DNA of 64,000 nt from Nematopogon swammerdamellus (taxonomy: Eukaryota; Arthropoda; Insecta; Lepidoptera; Adelidae): positions 4,681,395 through 4,745,394 of the forward strand of contig OX336345.1 of NCBI GenBank assembly GCA_946902875.1. Reading direction: 5' to 3'. Position 1 is the first letter of the stretch. The number at the start of each line of letters is the position of its first letter. Of the stretch, positions 21,054 to 30,771 are shown one piece after another. The notes beneath the pieces are model-generated. The model had not been told where the DNA came from and did not search any database. It saw only the letters and a program-made list of their open reading frames with translations. The position numbers and the translations under genes were made by a program.

Positions 21054-22497
21054 CGATAAACCGACTCGAAGAAAGTAAGTAACAAAGGGCGAGGCCGAAG
21101 GCCGAGCTGCGTTCAGGAAGACGACAAACTTTCTCGAAGAAAGTAAGCAACTATGGGCGAGGCCGAAGGCCGAGCGGCGCTCAGGAAGAGGATGAACCAT
21201 CTTTAAGAAAGTAAGTAACTGAGGGCGAGGCCGAAGGCCGAGTTGCGTTCGGGAAGACTATAAACCTTCCCGAAGACAGTAAGTAACCATGGGCGAGGCC
21301 GAAGGCCGAGCTGCGTTCAGGAAGAGCATAAACCATCTTTAAGAAAGTAAGTAACTGAGGGCGAGGCCGAAGGCCGAGCTGCGTTCGGGAATACTATAAA
21401 CCTTCCCGAAGACAGTAAGTAACCATGGGCGAGGCCGAAGGCCGAGCTGCGTTCAGGAAGAGGATAAACCATCTTTAAGAAAGTAAGTAACTGAGGGCGA
21501 GGCCGAAGGCCGAGCTGCGTTCGGGAAGACTATAAACCTTCTCGAAGAAAGTAAGTAACAAAGGGCGAGGCCGAAGGCCGAGTTCAGTTCAGGAAGACGA
21601 TAAACTTTTTCGAAGACAGTAAGTAACTATGGGCGAGGCCGAAGGCCGAGCTGCGTTCAGGAAGAGGATAAACCATCTTTAAGAAAGTAAGTAACTGAGG
21701 GCGAGGCCGAAGGCCGAGCTGCGTTCGGGAAGACTATAAACCTTCTCGAATAAAGTAAGTAACAAAGGGCGAGGCCGAAGGCCGAGCTCAGTTCAGGAAG
21801 ACGATAAACTTTTTCGAAGACAGTAAGTAACTATGGGCGAGGCCGAAGGCCGAGCTGCGTTCAGGAAGAGGATAAACCATCTTTAAGAAAGTAAGTAACT
21901 GAGGGCGAGGCTGAAGGCCGAGCTGCGTTCGGGAAGACTATAAACCTTCTCGAAGAAAGTAAGTAACAAAGGGCGAGGCCGAAGGCCGAGCTGCGTTCAG
22001 GAAGACGATAAACTTTCCCGAAGACAGTAAGTAACTATGGGCGAGGCCGAAGGCCGAGCTGCGTTCAGGAAGAGGATAAACCATCTTTAAGAAAGTAAGT
22101 AACTGAGGGCGAGGCCGAAGGCCGAGCTGCGTTCGGGAAGACTATAAACCTTCTCGAAGAAAGTAAGTAACAAAGGGCGAGGCCGAAGGCCGAGCTGCGT
22201 TCAGGAAGATGATAAACTATCTCGAAGACAGTAAGTATATGGGAGAGGCCGAAGGCCGAGCTGCGTTCATGAAGAGGATAAACCATCTTTAAGAAAGTAA
22301 TTAAAAAAGGGCGAGGCCGAAGACCGAGCTGCATTCGGGAAGACTATAAACCTTCTCGTAAACAGTAAGTAACTAAGGGAGAGGCCGAAGGCCGAGCTTC
22401 GTTCGGGAAGACTATAAACCTTCTCGTAGACAGTAAGTAACTATGGGCGAGGCCGAAGGGCGCGATGCGTTCAGGAAGAGGATAATCCTTTTCGAAA
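21054..22497 (+). repeat. 68-bp satellite, forward block
   Basis: About 21 head-to-tail units with the core GCGAGGCCGAAGGCCGAGC. Units alternate in their variable part (AGAGGATAAACCATCTTTAAG, GACTATAAACCTTCTCG and GACGATAAACTTT forms), giving a period of about 203 bp over most of the block and about 137 bp at the left end. The GGCCGAAGGCC core is itself a small inverted repeat. Frames in the block are artefacts of the repeat. Confidence 0.9.
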
Positions 22498-22519
22498 TAA
22501 GTAGCTAAGTACTTTCTTC

Positions 22520-23225
22520 GAGATGATTATGGTCTTCCTGAACGCAGCTCGATCTTCTGACTCGCCCTCTGTTACTTACTTTCTTCGAAAAGGTTATCCT
22601 CTTCCTGAACGCAGCTCGGCCTTCGGCCTCGCCCTTTGTTGCTTACTTTCTTAAAGATGGTTTATCCTCTTCCTGAACGCAGCTCGGCCTTCGGCCTCGC
22701 CCTTTGTTGCTTACTTTCTTAAAGATGGTTTATCCTCTTCCTGAACGCAGCTCGGCCTTCGGCCTCGCCCATAGTTACTTACTGTCTTCAAAAAAGTTTA
22801 TCCTCTTCCTGAACGCAGCTCGGCCTTCGGCCTCGCCTGTTGTTACTTACTTTCTTCGAGAATGTTTAGGCTTCCCGAACGCAGCTCGGCCTTCGGCCTC
22901 GCCCTTGGTTACTTACTTTCTTAAAGATGGTTTATCCTCTTCCTGAACGCAGATCGGCCTTCGGCCTCGCCCATAGTTACTTACTGTCTTCGAGAAAGTT
23001 TATCGTCTTCCTGAACGCAGCTCGGCCCTCGGCCTCGCCCTTTATTACTTACTTTCTTCGAGAAGGTTTATAGTCTTCCCGAACGCAGCTCGGCCTTCGG
23101 CCTCGCCCTCAGTTACTAACTGTCTTTAAGAAGGTTTATCTTCTTCCCGAACGCAGCTCGGCCTTCTGCCTCGCCCTTAGGTACTTATTTTCTTTGAGTA
23201 GGTTTATCGTCTTCCTGAACGCAAC
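22520..23225 (-). repeat. 68-bp satellite, reversed block
   Basis: About ten units of the same 68-bp repeat run in the opposite direction, starting after a switch point near 22500 (GTAGCTAAGTACTTTCTTCG). In the copy at 50 kb the corresponding block has only six units, so unit number has changed since the copies separated. Confidence 0.9.
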
Positions 23226-23299
23226 TCATTTACAAACTTTCGCGTTTATAATATTAAGATGGTTTTAAGTAGGATGTATTTGGGTAGGTTTGGAATGAG

Positions 23300-23640
23300 G
23301 CCGAGTACCGTGTGGCGTCGATACTTAAAAAGAATATCCCCACTGCATCTCTCCCCATGCATGTCGTAAAAGGCGACTAAGGGATAAGGACAAGATGTCG
23401 TGCTAAAGGGCGACAGGCTCGCCACCTCTCACCTTGGCACGGTACTTCCACCGAGTCATGCAGTAGGTGGGTCTTCGTGCCATACTTGCTGCTTGATCGA
23501 TTTAATCTTGTTCGAATCCTTTGCGAAACGTGGTGGTCGGTGTTGTGCTGTAATTGACAAGAGTTCTTGCAGCACAACACCGATTACTCTGCTTACCCCG
23601 ATTGTCGGGATTCAGCGTGTGTGATATATACATATCACAC
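23300..23640 (+). mobile_element. SINE-C inside copy 1
   Basis: It starts TACCGTGTGGCGTCGATAC, passes through GGCGACTAAGGGATAAGGAC and CTTGCTGCTTGAT, and ends CCCCGATTGTCGGGATTCAGCG. It is near-identical to the minus copy at 49742-50065. A 36-bp palindrome at its 3' end (23612-23647) is not present in that copy. Confidence 0.8.
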
Positions 23641-23977
23641 ACGCTGAAAAAATATATTCGTTTAAATGTATGGAATGAGGCCTGATTTTATTTTATTATT
23701 ATTCCCAATTATCGGGTGCATGCAAGCAAATCCGAAAGCAATAGCTAACAATATATATATTTTTGAAATGTGCTAATTAAGCCCTTTCATTTGATACCAA
23801 ACACGGCATCATTAAAAAATTTTTTTTTTTTATCATGACTTTTTGTCATCTAGAGGGCGCCATAGTCAATTTTGTGTGACGTAACATAGCCTATAACCAG
23901 CGGACGATCAAGACGCTTTCAACGATACCTCATTTGTCAAATTTTGATAAGTAGTTTAGAAGTTATGAGGGAACAGA

Positions 23978-24026
23978 TGAACATACATACATACATACAT
24001 ACATACATACATACATACATACATAC
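23978..24026. repeat. (ACAT)n microsatellite
   Basis: About twelve ACAT units near the end of the composite element; the other copy has the complement at 49370-49412. Confidence 0.9.
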
Positions 24027-24213
24027 CGGTCAAACACATAACCCTCCTTTTGCTTCGCCGTAGTCGGGTAAAAATGGACAGCCATCGTTGTTACAGTTGT
24101 TGGTATAGATTTTTAGAAAAAAGGAAAGTTATTGGTTGTAATTAGGTTCAAAATAAACTGATAAAAAGATGGAACGGAATTCAATTTATTAATTTAATTT
24201 AACTGTACCTCTG

Positions 24214-24292
24214 CCGTTTTAAGAATCTGCCATTACCAGAATCTGCCGTTTTAAGAATCTGCCATTTCCCGAATCTGCCATTCACCAAAAAA
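24214..24292. repeat. Short tandem repeat, GAATCTGCC units
   Basis: Four to five imperfect units of 15-23 bp built on AGAATCTGCCGTTTTA or AGAATCTGCCATTTCC. Confidence 0.65.
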
Positions 24293-24321
24293 AGGCTAAA
24301 AAGAATAAAACCGATTATTTT

Positions 24322-24452
24322 AACCCGACTACGAAAAAATATAGAAACGATGCTGTGTAGAAAAAAATGTGTAGAAAAGCCCGACTACAGAATTATCTAC
24401 AGCGCTTGATCAACTTTCCTTGTTATTTCCTTCCTTTTTCGTAGTCGGGTTT
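24322..24452. mobile_element. Small MITE with ACCCGACTACG ends
   Basis: The left end AACCCGACTACGAAAAA and the right end TTTTTCGTAGTCGGGTT are perfect inverted repeats around about 97 bp. It belongs with the ACCCGAC family of the neighbouring composite. Non-coding. Confidence 0.7.
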
Positions 24453-25128
24453 TATAAAATTTCTATTAAATTTTTTTGATCGCGCAGTGCGCCGGTCAAA
24501 GGTTACGACACATATCAATAGATTGAAAATATGATGTACGTACGTATATATCATTCATAGTTCACCTTATTCGCTCCAAAGGATGAAACCCGACCAATAT
24601 ATCGTATCTAAGTCCTGAAACTCTCCGTAAGCGGTTTACTCCTACTTAAGCCAATTGTAATTCAGGGAGGGATCAAAATGGGATCGAATTAATTTCTTCA
24701 ATCTAAGTCCTTTTTGAAAGTTCACCATTCGAGAAACTCGTCTACAGCGATAAATTGTTCAACAGAGAATCAAATAACTTAAAGTTCTCGAGATTAACTT
24801 TTTCTAAATTGTCAAGCAGGGAATTGAGTTTTACAAGTGAAAAGGGAAGGCCCGTGTTTACGTTGTGTGAATTTTAAATCACGGCTTTCGAAACTTGGTC
24901 AGAGAATTTGGTAGATTTTTTTTTTAGTGCGTCTACATCTTGTAGCTTCTCTTTAAAATGTCTTTGTACAATTTGCACCAAGGTGATGTTTTTGAAAACA
25001 TAAGTACCTTCACTTTATTCGAGAATACAGTATTATTCCTAAAATATGAGAGGCAATACGTACACTTAATTAATCGAAACCTAAATAAAATTAAATGTGT
25101 AGAGTAACAGAACAGTAAAATATTTTTT
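24453..25128. other. AT-rich low-copy sequence
   Basis: No gene or recognised repeat; it lies between the composite element and a SINE-C/SINE-A pair. Confidence 0.45.
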
Positions 25129-25468
25129 ACATACCTACGTACATACTACACGCTGTATCCCGGCAATCGGGGTAAGCAGAGTAGTCGGTGTTGTGCCGCA
25201 AGTACTCTTGTAAATTACAACACAACACCGAGAACCATATTTAGCAAAGTATATTAGGACAAGATTACTATCAAGCACTGCAGCAAGTAAGACACGAAGA
25301 CCCACCTGCTGTATGACTCGGTGGAAGGAGCGTGCCAAGGTGAGAGGTGGCTAACCCGTCGCCCTTATGCACAGCATCTTGTCCTTATCCCTTAGTCGCC
25401 TTTTACGACGTGCACGGGGAGAAATGCAGTGGGGCTATTCTTTTTAAGTAGGTACCGACCCCACACGT
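25129..25468 (-). mobile_element. SINE-C copy
   Basis: Complete-looking on the minus strand: from GTGTGGGGTCGGTAC to CCCCGATTGCCGGGATACAG, then TATG-type units. The internal block GTTGTGTTGTAATTTACAAG matches other copies. Non-coding. Confidence 0.75.
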
Positions 25469-25504
25469 AAAGTATTTATGTACTTATGATTTTTTTTTTC
25501 GGAA

Positions 25505-25855
25505 AGCGCTCTCCATTTTTTTTTATTTTTTTTTATGGAAACTGACACGGGTGGCTACATCACCTACAACATCCGTGATGTCAGCCCATAACACCGGGTG
25601 AACTTGGTGCCATGTCAGTGCTTCCCTTCGGTCGTGCCGGCTACACTGAACTGGACGGAAAACACAAACTATTTACATAGCCGTTTCGACCGACCTTTCA
25701 TTCAGTGCGGTGGTACCAACCCGGGCGGGTTAAACCCCACCACCTAGTAATATAAGAAGGGAGTCATATCCCTTAGTCGCCTTTTACGAAATACACGGGG
25801 AGAGATGCAGTGGGGCTATTCTTTTAAAGTACCGGCCCCACACGGTACATTTCCA
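25505..25855 (-). mobile_element. SINE-A copy
   Basis: On the minus strand it runs from TACCGTGTGGGGCCGGTAC through the shared body to GTGTCAGTTTCCATAAAAA. It is intact in layout and lies 37 bp from a SINE-C that shares its 5' third. Confidence 0.8.
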
Positions 25856-26545
25856 TAAAAAATATGTTAAATATATTTAATACTCTATGTAGGTAGGTAG
25901 GTACGTATAAGTGGTAAGGATGCAACTATGTATCAGCATACCACTTACGACTCCTCATACAAAAATGAAATCAGAATCACATGATAAATGAATCACATGA
26001 TAAATAAATATAATTAATGATGCGATATGAATGTAATTAATTAGTTAAGCGATAACGACATGTGGTGGTTTGTGACAGAAACCAGTAGTCCATACAATTT
26101 CATAGTAAAAATGTTTTCACTTTGTCATGAATTGCTGCATGTCACAAATCAGCACATGCGTGTCTAGGCAGTGGCAAACATTTTTGTATAGACTAAGTGG
26201 ACATTGCAAAAATTTCCAGTGAAGTTTCTTGTCAGTTCTTCTTCGCTGTGATAATCGAACTGGCGGAATGTTACAATGTAAGTATGACAAAACTGAGCGC
26301 AGTGCACTGCCAATAGATGCTAAATAAACAATAAACAATAAACAACAATTTACATAAATGAAAATATCCGTTCAGGTGTCTCAGGAACTTCTCGCCCGGA
26401 GCTTTTTATAATGAGACTCCATTTAGTTGGTGACTTTTGCACCTGCGATTTTTTTTTTATTTGTGTGTGCAATTTATCGATATTCTTACCAGTACTTAAC
26501 TACGGCAATCACCGGCGTCAGATAGAATGTGATGGTGAGGCTTTT
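25856..26545. other. Low-copy sequence with a diverged repeat
   Basis: Around 26220-26275 the block TTGTCAGTTCTTCTTCGC resembles 35580-35625, so a diverged dispersed repeat lies here. Otherwise no feature seen. Confidence 0.35.
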
Positions 26546-26549
26546 TAAA

Positions 26550-26687
26550 TTTTTTTAATAGAAAGCGCGACATTATCCGAGCCACCCACTAGGTATCTAA
26601 CGACGCCCACGGACATTCGGTCAAATGCAGGGGTTGCGAATGCCACGCCGGCCTCCCTTGAAGGACACGAGACTGTATTTGGGAGAA
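26550..26687 (-). mobile_element. J2 3' end fragment, diverged
   Basis: The minus strand retains GCGTGGCATTCGCAACCCC, the UTR and an A-rich tail next to GAAAGCGCGACAT on the plus strand. The coding part has decayed. Confidence 0.6.
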
Positions 26688-26706
26688 GGGGGGGGGGGGG
26701 GGGGGG
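26688..26706. repeat. Run of 19 G
   Basis: An uninterrupted homopolymer of G lies at the edge of the J2 fragment. Such runs are rare in AT-rich genomes and can fold as G-quadruplexes; sequencing or assembly error in its length is likely. Confidence 0.8.
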
Positions 26707-26719
26707 TGAAATGTGGGGA

Positions 26720-28140
26720 ATGTGTGGTTGCTATGAATAACATATGTAGGCTGATTTGTTTACCATGCCACCCCTTTCAGGAGGTTAGTCTGTATCAAAA
26801 ATAAAATAAGTAGATTCCAAAAAGGTACGGTGGTGAAATTGGAGTGAATATTTGAGTTCTCCAAACATTTTCGAAAATACCTAACCTCAAAATGTATGGA
26901 GAGCGAATATCGTTTTTGGAATTTACTTAGTTTTTAATGCAGATTAACGACCTGTGACCCTTAATGACCTGAAAAAAATATATTATAATAAAATAATAAA
27001 TTAAATAAAAGAGAAAAAAAAAATTAAGATATAAGTGTCATAAGCACAGTAAATCCTTCTATGTTATACGTCGTGTTTTGTTTATCATTGGTTATTTATC
27101 ACAGGAGAATATTTAATTTAAACATAAAGTTAATTTGCAACAACAGAAAGCAGAAGATTCTGCACAAAGCAGTAAAAACACTTGAGGACCGAAACGAAAA
27201 GTAAAAAAAAAAAAAAAAATCGAGAATTATTCGAGCCGCATAAAATTTCTACAAAATGTGACTGCACCGATTAAACCAGAATCGAGATAGCGCTCAAAAT
27301 GTTTTTCGTTCATCCCACAGATTTCTATCGACAAATTCCTTTTCCTGCACCCGACTGCTATCTCAGTGCGTTTGCCCGCAGAGCTCCGAGTTTGTAAATT
27401 GCGGCGTGTCCCGGCTTGGATGTACGGCCTGCCATTCACTAGAGGACTTCTCCACCTTAATGGTATTAGGCATTATATTCCAGCTAACCTTTAGGATTAA
27501 TTTATATCGAATATCGACCAACAAAATGTGATCGATGGTTAGGTAGTACGCAGCGTTAGTTTTTACCATGTCAGTCTGTATGAGCGCATGTATTCAATGC
27601 TGGACATACACCTCTCTAATCTTTTTCCAGTCCTTTCAGCGGCTTTCAGCGTTACGGAACCACTGATTGCGTCCGACGTACTTTGTCTTTAGCAAAATAA
27701 AAGTACAATAAAAGAAAACTTTCTACTCTGGGATTAGTTTTTGATAAGTCTAAAAGCAATCGAAATAACTTCTAACAATCAGTAGTCTAAAATTAGTTGT
27801 TTTAATTAAAGTCGCTCTGTCGAAATAACTTTCTAAAGTAAAATTAAAATGTTTTGAAGACATAAGTCTACTTTACCGTCAGTCAGCCTCTTTAATGGTT
27901 TTCAATTCACTAATATTATTTTCTGTCATGTGTGTGCGATATGATAGATTGATGGGTTGGTGAAAATTTTTAACTTCGGCTTCGGCTACAATGTAGACGT
28001 CAGTTAACTCCTATCAAATGCAATATATGAGAAACGTCTTTATAGCCGACTATGTGTCCAATTTGATTTAACCGAAGGTAGTGAAAACGGATGTTAGTAG
28101 TAACATATTATGGTTGGTTTTTGGCTTACAATGGTTGAAA
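26720..28140. other. AT-rich low-copy sequence
   Basis: It contains poly(A) near 27200 and short unrelated frames. I see no gene. The right end leads into the Penelope-derived stretch. Confidence 0.4.
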
Positions 28141-28147
28141 TTCGCGG

Positions 28148-28199
28148 TCACTAGCCGACGTTTCGGACTGGCGTGTGCAGTCTATCATCAGGGCGAGTT
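28148..28199 (-). ncRNA. Hammerhead ribozyme-like core next to a Penelope remnant
   Basis: The minus strand reads CTGATGA (28191-28185), then GACTG and CAGTC forming a 5-bp stem II around a 7-nt loop, then CGAAAC and GTC (28157). These are the conserved parts of a hammerhead. GCC before CTGATGA can pair with GGC after GTC, and CT..C with ..AG beyond one mismatch, giving a stem I. Stem III is reduced to AC against GU with no loop, and the base of stem II has TA opposite C instead of a G-C pair, so activity is doubtful. Hammerheads are known in Penelope-like elements, and this one lies about 195 nt downstream of such a coding remnant on the same strand. Confidence 0.65.
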
Positions 28200-28342
28200 C
28201 CTGGCTGCGGTTGGGCCCGCGGTTAACAGAACACTGCCTGTCAAACGCAAGCGGCTTCGAAGATTGTAGTTACAGCTGTGGGTAGGCACCAATACGGCTT
28301 GGGCTGCGTTCCGCACCTACGCCGAGGAGCAGAATGTACTGA

Positions 28343-28374
28343 CAGTGTGCACCAGCTGCTGCTGGTGCACACTG
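28343..28374. repeat. 32-bp palindrome, 14-bp arms
   Basis: CAGTGTGCACCAGC and its reverse complement flank TGCT. It is exact and lies just beyond the conserved Penelope coding end. Confidence 0.85.
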
Positions 28375-28389
28375 CCCAGACCTGCCGCT

Positions 28390-28600
28390 CTTCAGGGGGG
28401 CGAGCACGGGATTCCATACCGGAGACAGCCTGTAGGAGTCTTCTCTGTTGAAGTTGGCATGCTTCGAGATCTCGATGGACTCACGGATGATGCGTGGAAA
28501 GAGTCGTTTTTCAGTGGCCAAAATATTCACCTGATCGTATCTTATCCAGTGCTGCATTCCGGAGTCGACATGCTCAACTATGGCATTAGTAGTAACATTT
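28390..28600 (-). pseudogene. Penelope-like element, C-terminal fragment
   Basis: The minus-strand frame encodes AIVEHVDSG, then FPRIIRESIEISKH and NFNREDSYRLSPVWNPVL. This matches the end of the GIY-YIG endonuclease region of Penelope-like elements, whose proteins carry an AEH motif, an IREAIEI motif and a NREDG..L...W conclusion. The reverse transcriptase and most of the GIY-YIG domain are missing. The open frame continues beyond the conserved end to 28270 through a palindrome. It is a dead remnant; the family call rests on the motifs remembered, not on a search. Confidence 0.75.
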
Positions 28601-28925
28601 AGAATGATCTGTATTAATAGATGAGCGTTTTTCATGCATCACTCCCGAAAAAACATGTTACCGACCAAATTAGCTTATACGCTGTATCCACAATGAATGA
28701 TGGTTGCATGGGTCACCTTATTGTCTTATGTCCGCAAATACGCGAATGGGGAGCGTTAGCTCATTCATATAATGGGATATAAATTTTAATGCGATTCATT
28801 GAATGTATTCGGGATGACAATTTGCGTATGAGGCACCTGCATAGCATAGGAAAAAATGTGAAGACACGCGCAATTGATTGCCGACAGGTACTAGTCGTCT
28901 GTTTGGTTTCTGGTACTGTCGCGCT

Positions 28926-28989
28926 TCACCCTACACCCGCTGACGCCTGGCCTTCGAGGAAATGCAGGGCGTTAGCGGGTGTAGGGTGA
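28926..28989. repeat. Hairpin with 22-bp arms
   Basis: The block from TCACCCTACACCCGCTGACG (28926) to 28947 pairs with 28968-28989, with one G-T pair and a 20-nt loop. It is GC-rich and free of nearby ORFs. It may be the end of a small inverted-repeat element. Confidence 0.8.
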
Positions 28990-29139
28990 GGCACGAAGTG
29001 CGGAAGCGCGGGCCGAGGTAAGTGCAAACCAGAAAAAGACAAGTAATAACATGTTTCATCGCGCTCTGCTTATTCTAATATTTCGGTGACATTTAGTAAT
29101 TTTAGGGTAAGCCATCAGTGGTATTTATTATACGAATAA

Positions 29140-29860
29140 CATGGTAAAGCCATTGTATTTTTGTTAAACGCAGGATAAGTCCTGCGTCGTGTTGGTGAGT
29201 CGGGTCGTTAAATGAATGGTGTGCATACAGCTTGCGCCTCGTGTTCGTTGTGCACATTTATATGAATCATTATTGAGCTGAATTATAGTATATCACACGC
29301 GCTGCGCTCACCGAACGCATCAGTAACCTTGGAGGTGTTATCAGCTCTCGTTATTTTATTTTATTTTTTATTATAAGAATAAGATGGTAAATAAATTGTA
29401 TTTTTGTGAAACATAGGAGAAGTCTTGCGTCGTGTTGGTGAGTCGGGTCGTTAAATGAATGGTGTGCATACAGTCTGCGCCTCGTGTTCGTTGTGCACAT
29501 TTATATGAATCATTATTGAGCTGAATTATAGTATAGCACACGCGCTGCGCTCACCGAACGCATCAGTAACCCTGGAGGTGTTATCAGCTCTCGTTATTTT
29601 ATTTTATTTTTTATTATAAAAATAAGATGGTAAATAAATTGCATTTTTGTGAAACTTAGGACAAGTCATGCGTCGTGTTGGTGAGTCTGGTCGTTAAATG
29701 AATGGTGTGCATACAGTTTGCGCCTCGTGCTCGTTTTGCAAATTTATATGAATCATTATTGAGCTGAATTATAGTATAGCACACGCGCTGCGCTCACCGA
29801 ACGCATCAATAACGTTGGAGGTGTTATCAGCTCTCGTTAAGCGCGCCAAGGTGTAGTTGT
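29140..29860. repeat. 242-bp tandem repeat, about three units
   Basis: Blocks such as GTTAAATGAATGGTGTGCAT recur near 29208, 29451 and 29693, and CACACGCGCTGCGCTCACCG at the same spacing. Units differ by scattered substitutions. They contain no ORF. Array limits are approximate. Confidence 0.85.
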
Positions 29861-30117
29861 TGATGTTACAAACGTTGTAGAATAATATGATTTTTTGTTG
29901 GAATTATTGAGTTGGCTTGTAGAATTTTTTTAACGGACTTCGTTGAAGTTCCAGTGTGGTTTATGTGTTTAGATTTATTTATTGTAGGTATCTATACACA
30001 TTGTATCTCTCCCCGTGCATATCCATATCCGACTATGGAGGCGAAAAATCGTTAATGTACAGACACGGTAAGTGTACGATTTTATTATAAGTATGTATAT
30101 TATATGTATAGCTATAT

Positions 30118-30222
30118 TTTTGTTTTATGGAAACTGGCACGGTTGCCTAAATCACCTACAACATCCGTGATGTCAGACCATAACACCGGGTGAACTAGGT
30201 TCCATGTCAGTGCTTCCCTTCA
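30118..30222 (-). mobile_element. SINE-A 3' fragment
   Basis: The minus strand has AAGCACTGACATGGAACC through CACGGATGTTGTAGGTGAT to CAGTTTCCATAAAAC. It is the 3' third only and abuts R-B directly. Confidence 0.7.
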
Positions 30223-30506
30223 GTGCATGTCATATTTAGCACGACCTTATCGAATAGCTCAAGTGGCAGTGGGCTGGGCACGTTAGCCGAAGAGACGATG
30301 ACCGTTGGAGTAACCGTGTCCTACACTGGCGGCCGTGGACAGGAAAACGGAGTGTGGGAAGACCACCCGCCAGGTGGGACGACGACATCAAGTACGCCGG
30401 CGGAAATCAGTGGTTCCGTATCGCTGAAGGCCGGGAGGACTGGAGGAAAATTGGAGAGGCTTATGTCCAGCAGTGGACGCTTACACGCTGACTGACTGAC
30501 TGACTA
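30223..30506 (+). mobile_element. R-B non-LTR retrotransposon 3' end
   Basis: In frame from 30261 to a stop at 30491 it encodes WQWAGHVSRRDDDRW, then GRPPARWDDDIKYAGG and EDWRKIGEAYVQQWTL. This is a C-terminal signature common to insect non-LTR reverse transcriptases. A 1-nt frameshift near 30258 separates an upstream RIAQ, so the copy is dead. TGAC units follow the stop. The catalytic part is absent. Related ends are at 33541 and 56470. Confidence 0.75.
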
Positions 30507-30771
30507 TCGAATTAAATTTTTAATATTATTTGAGAATTTTCCGATTGGTTGGTGTAGGATGTTATGCATTTATCAATTTCTGGCACGGTGAATCAGTTTA
30601 TAATTTCCACGGAGGAAGCAAGCGTGTCAAAGCACGATGATAATTTCGAAATATTTTGGACACATCAGACCATACATTTTCTTGATTCCCGCAATGTCTT
30701 TCTTTATCTATTACACTAAAATTGCTCTATTATTATTTCGAAAAAGTTAAATTACAAATTTAAAGAACTTC

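Larger units (their letters stand above)
20478..24073 (-). mobile_element. Satellite-carrying TIR element, copy 1
   Basis: Read on the minus strand it starts TTTTTACCCGACTACGGCG (near 24073) and ends GTAGTCGGGTTTTAG plus a T-rich stretch at 20478; ACCCGACTAC and its complement are the terminal inverted repeats. Content in that order: a (TATG)n tract, AT-rich sequence, a SINE-C, a 68-bp satellite that switches direction, about 130 bp of unique sequence and a palindrome of 436 bp. No transposase frame is seen. A near-identical copy in reverse lies at 49319-52803. Confidence 0.75.

Noticed and set aside
22065..22946. Frames of 80-89 residues on both strands
   Set aside because: Same satellite artefact as in copy 2.
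28345..28602. 85-residue plus-strand ORF
   Set aside because: Antisense to the Penelope C-terminal remnant, which has clear family motifs.
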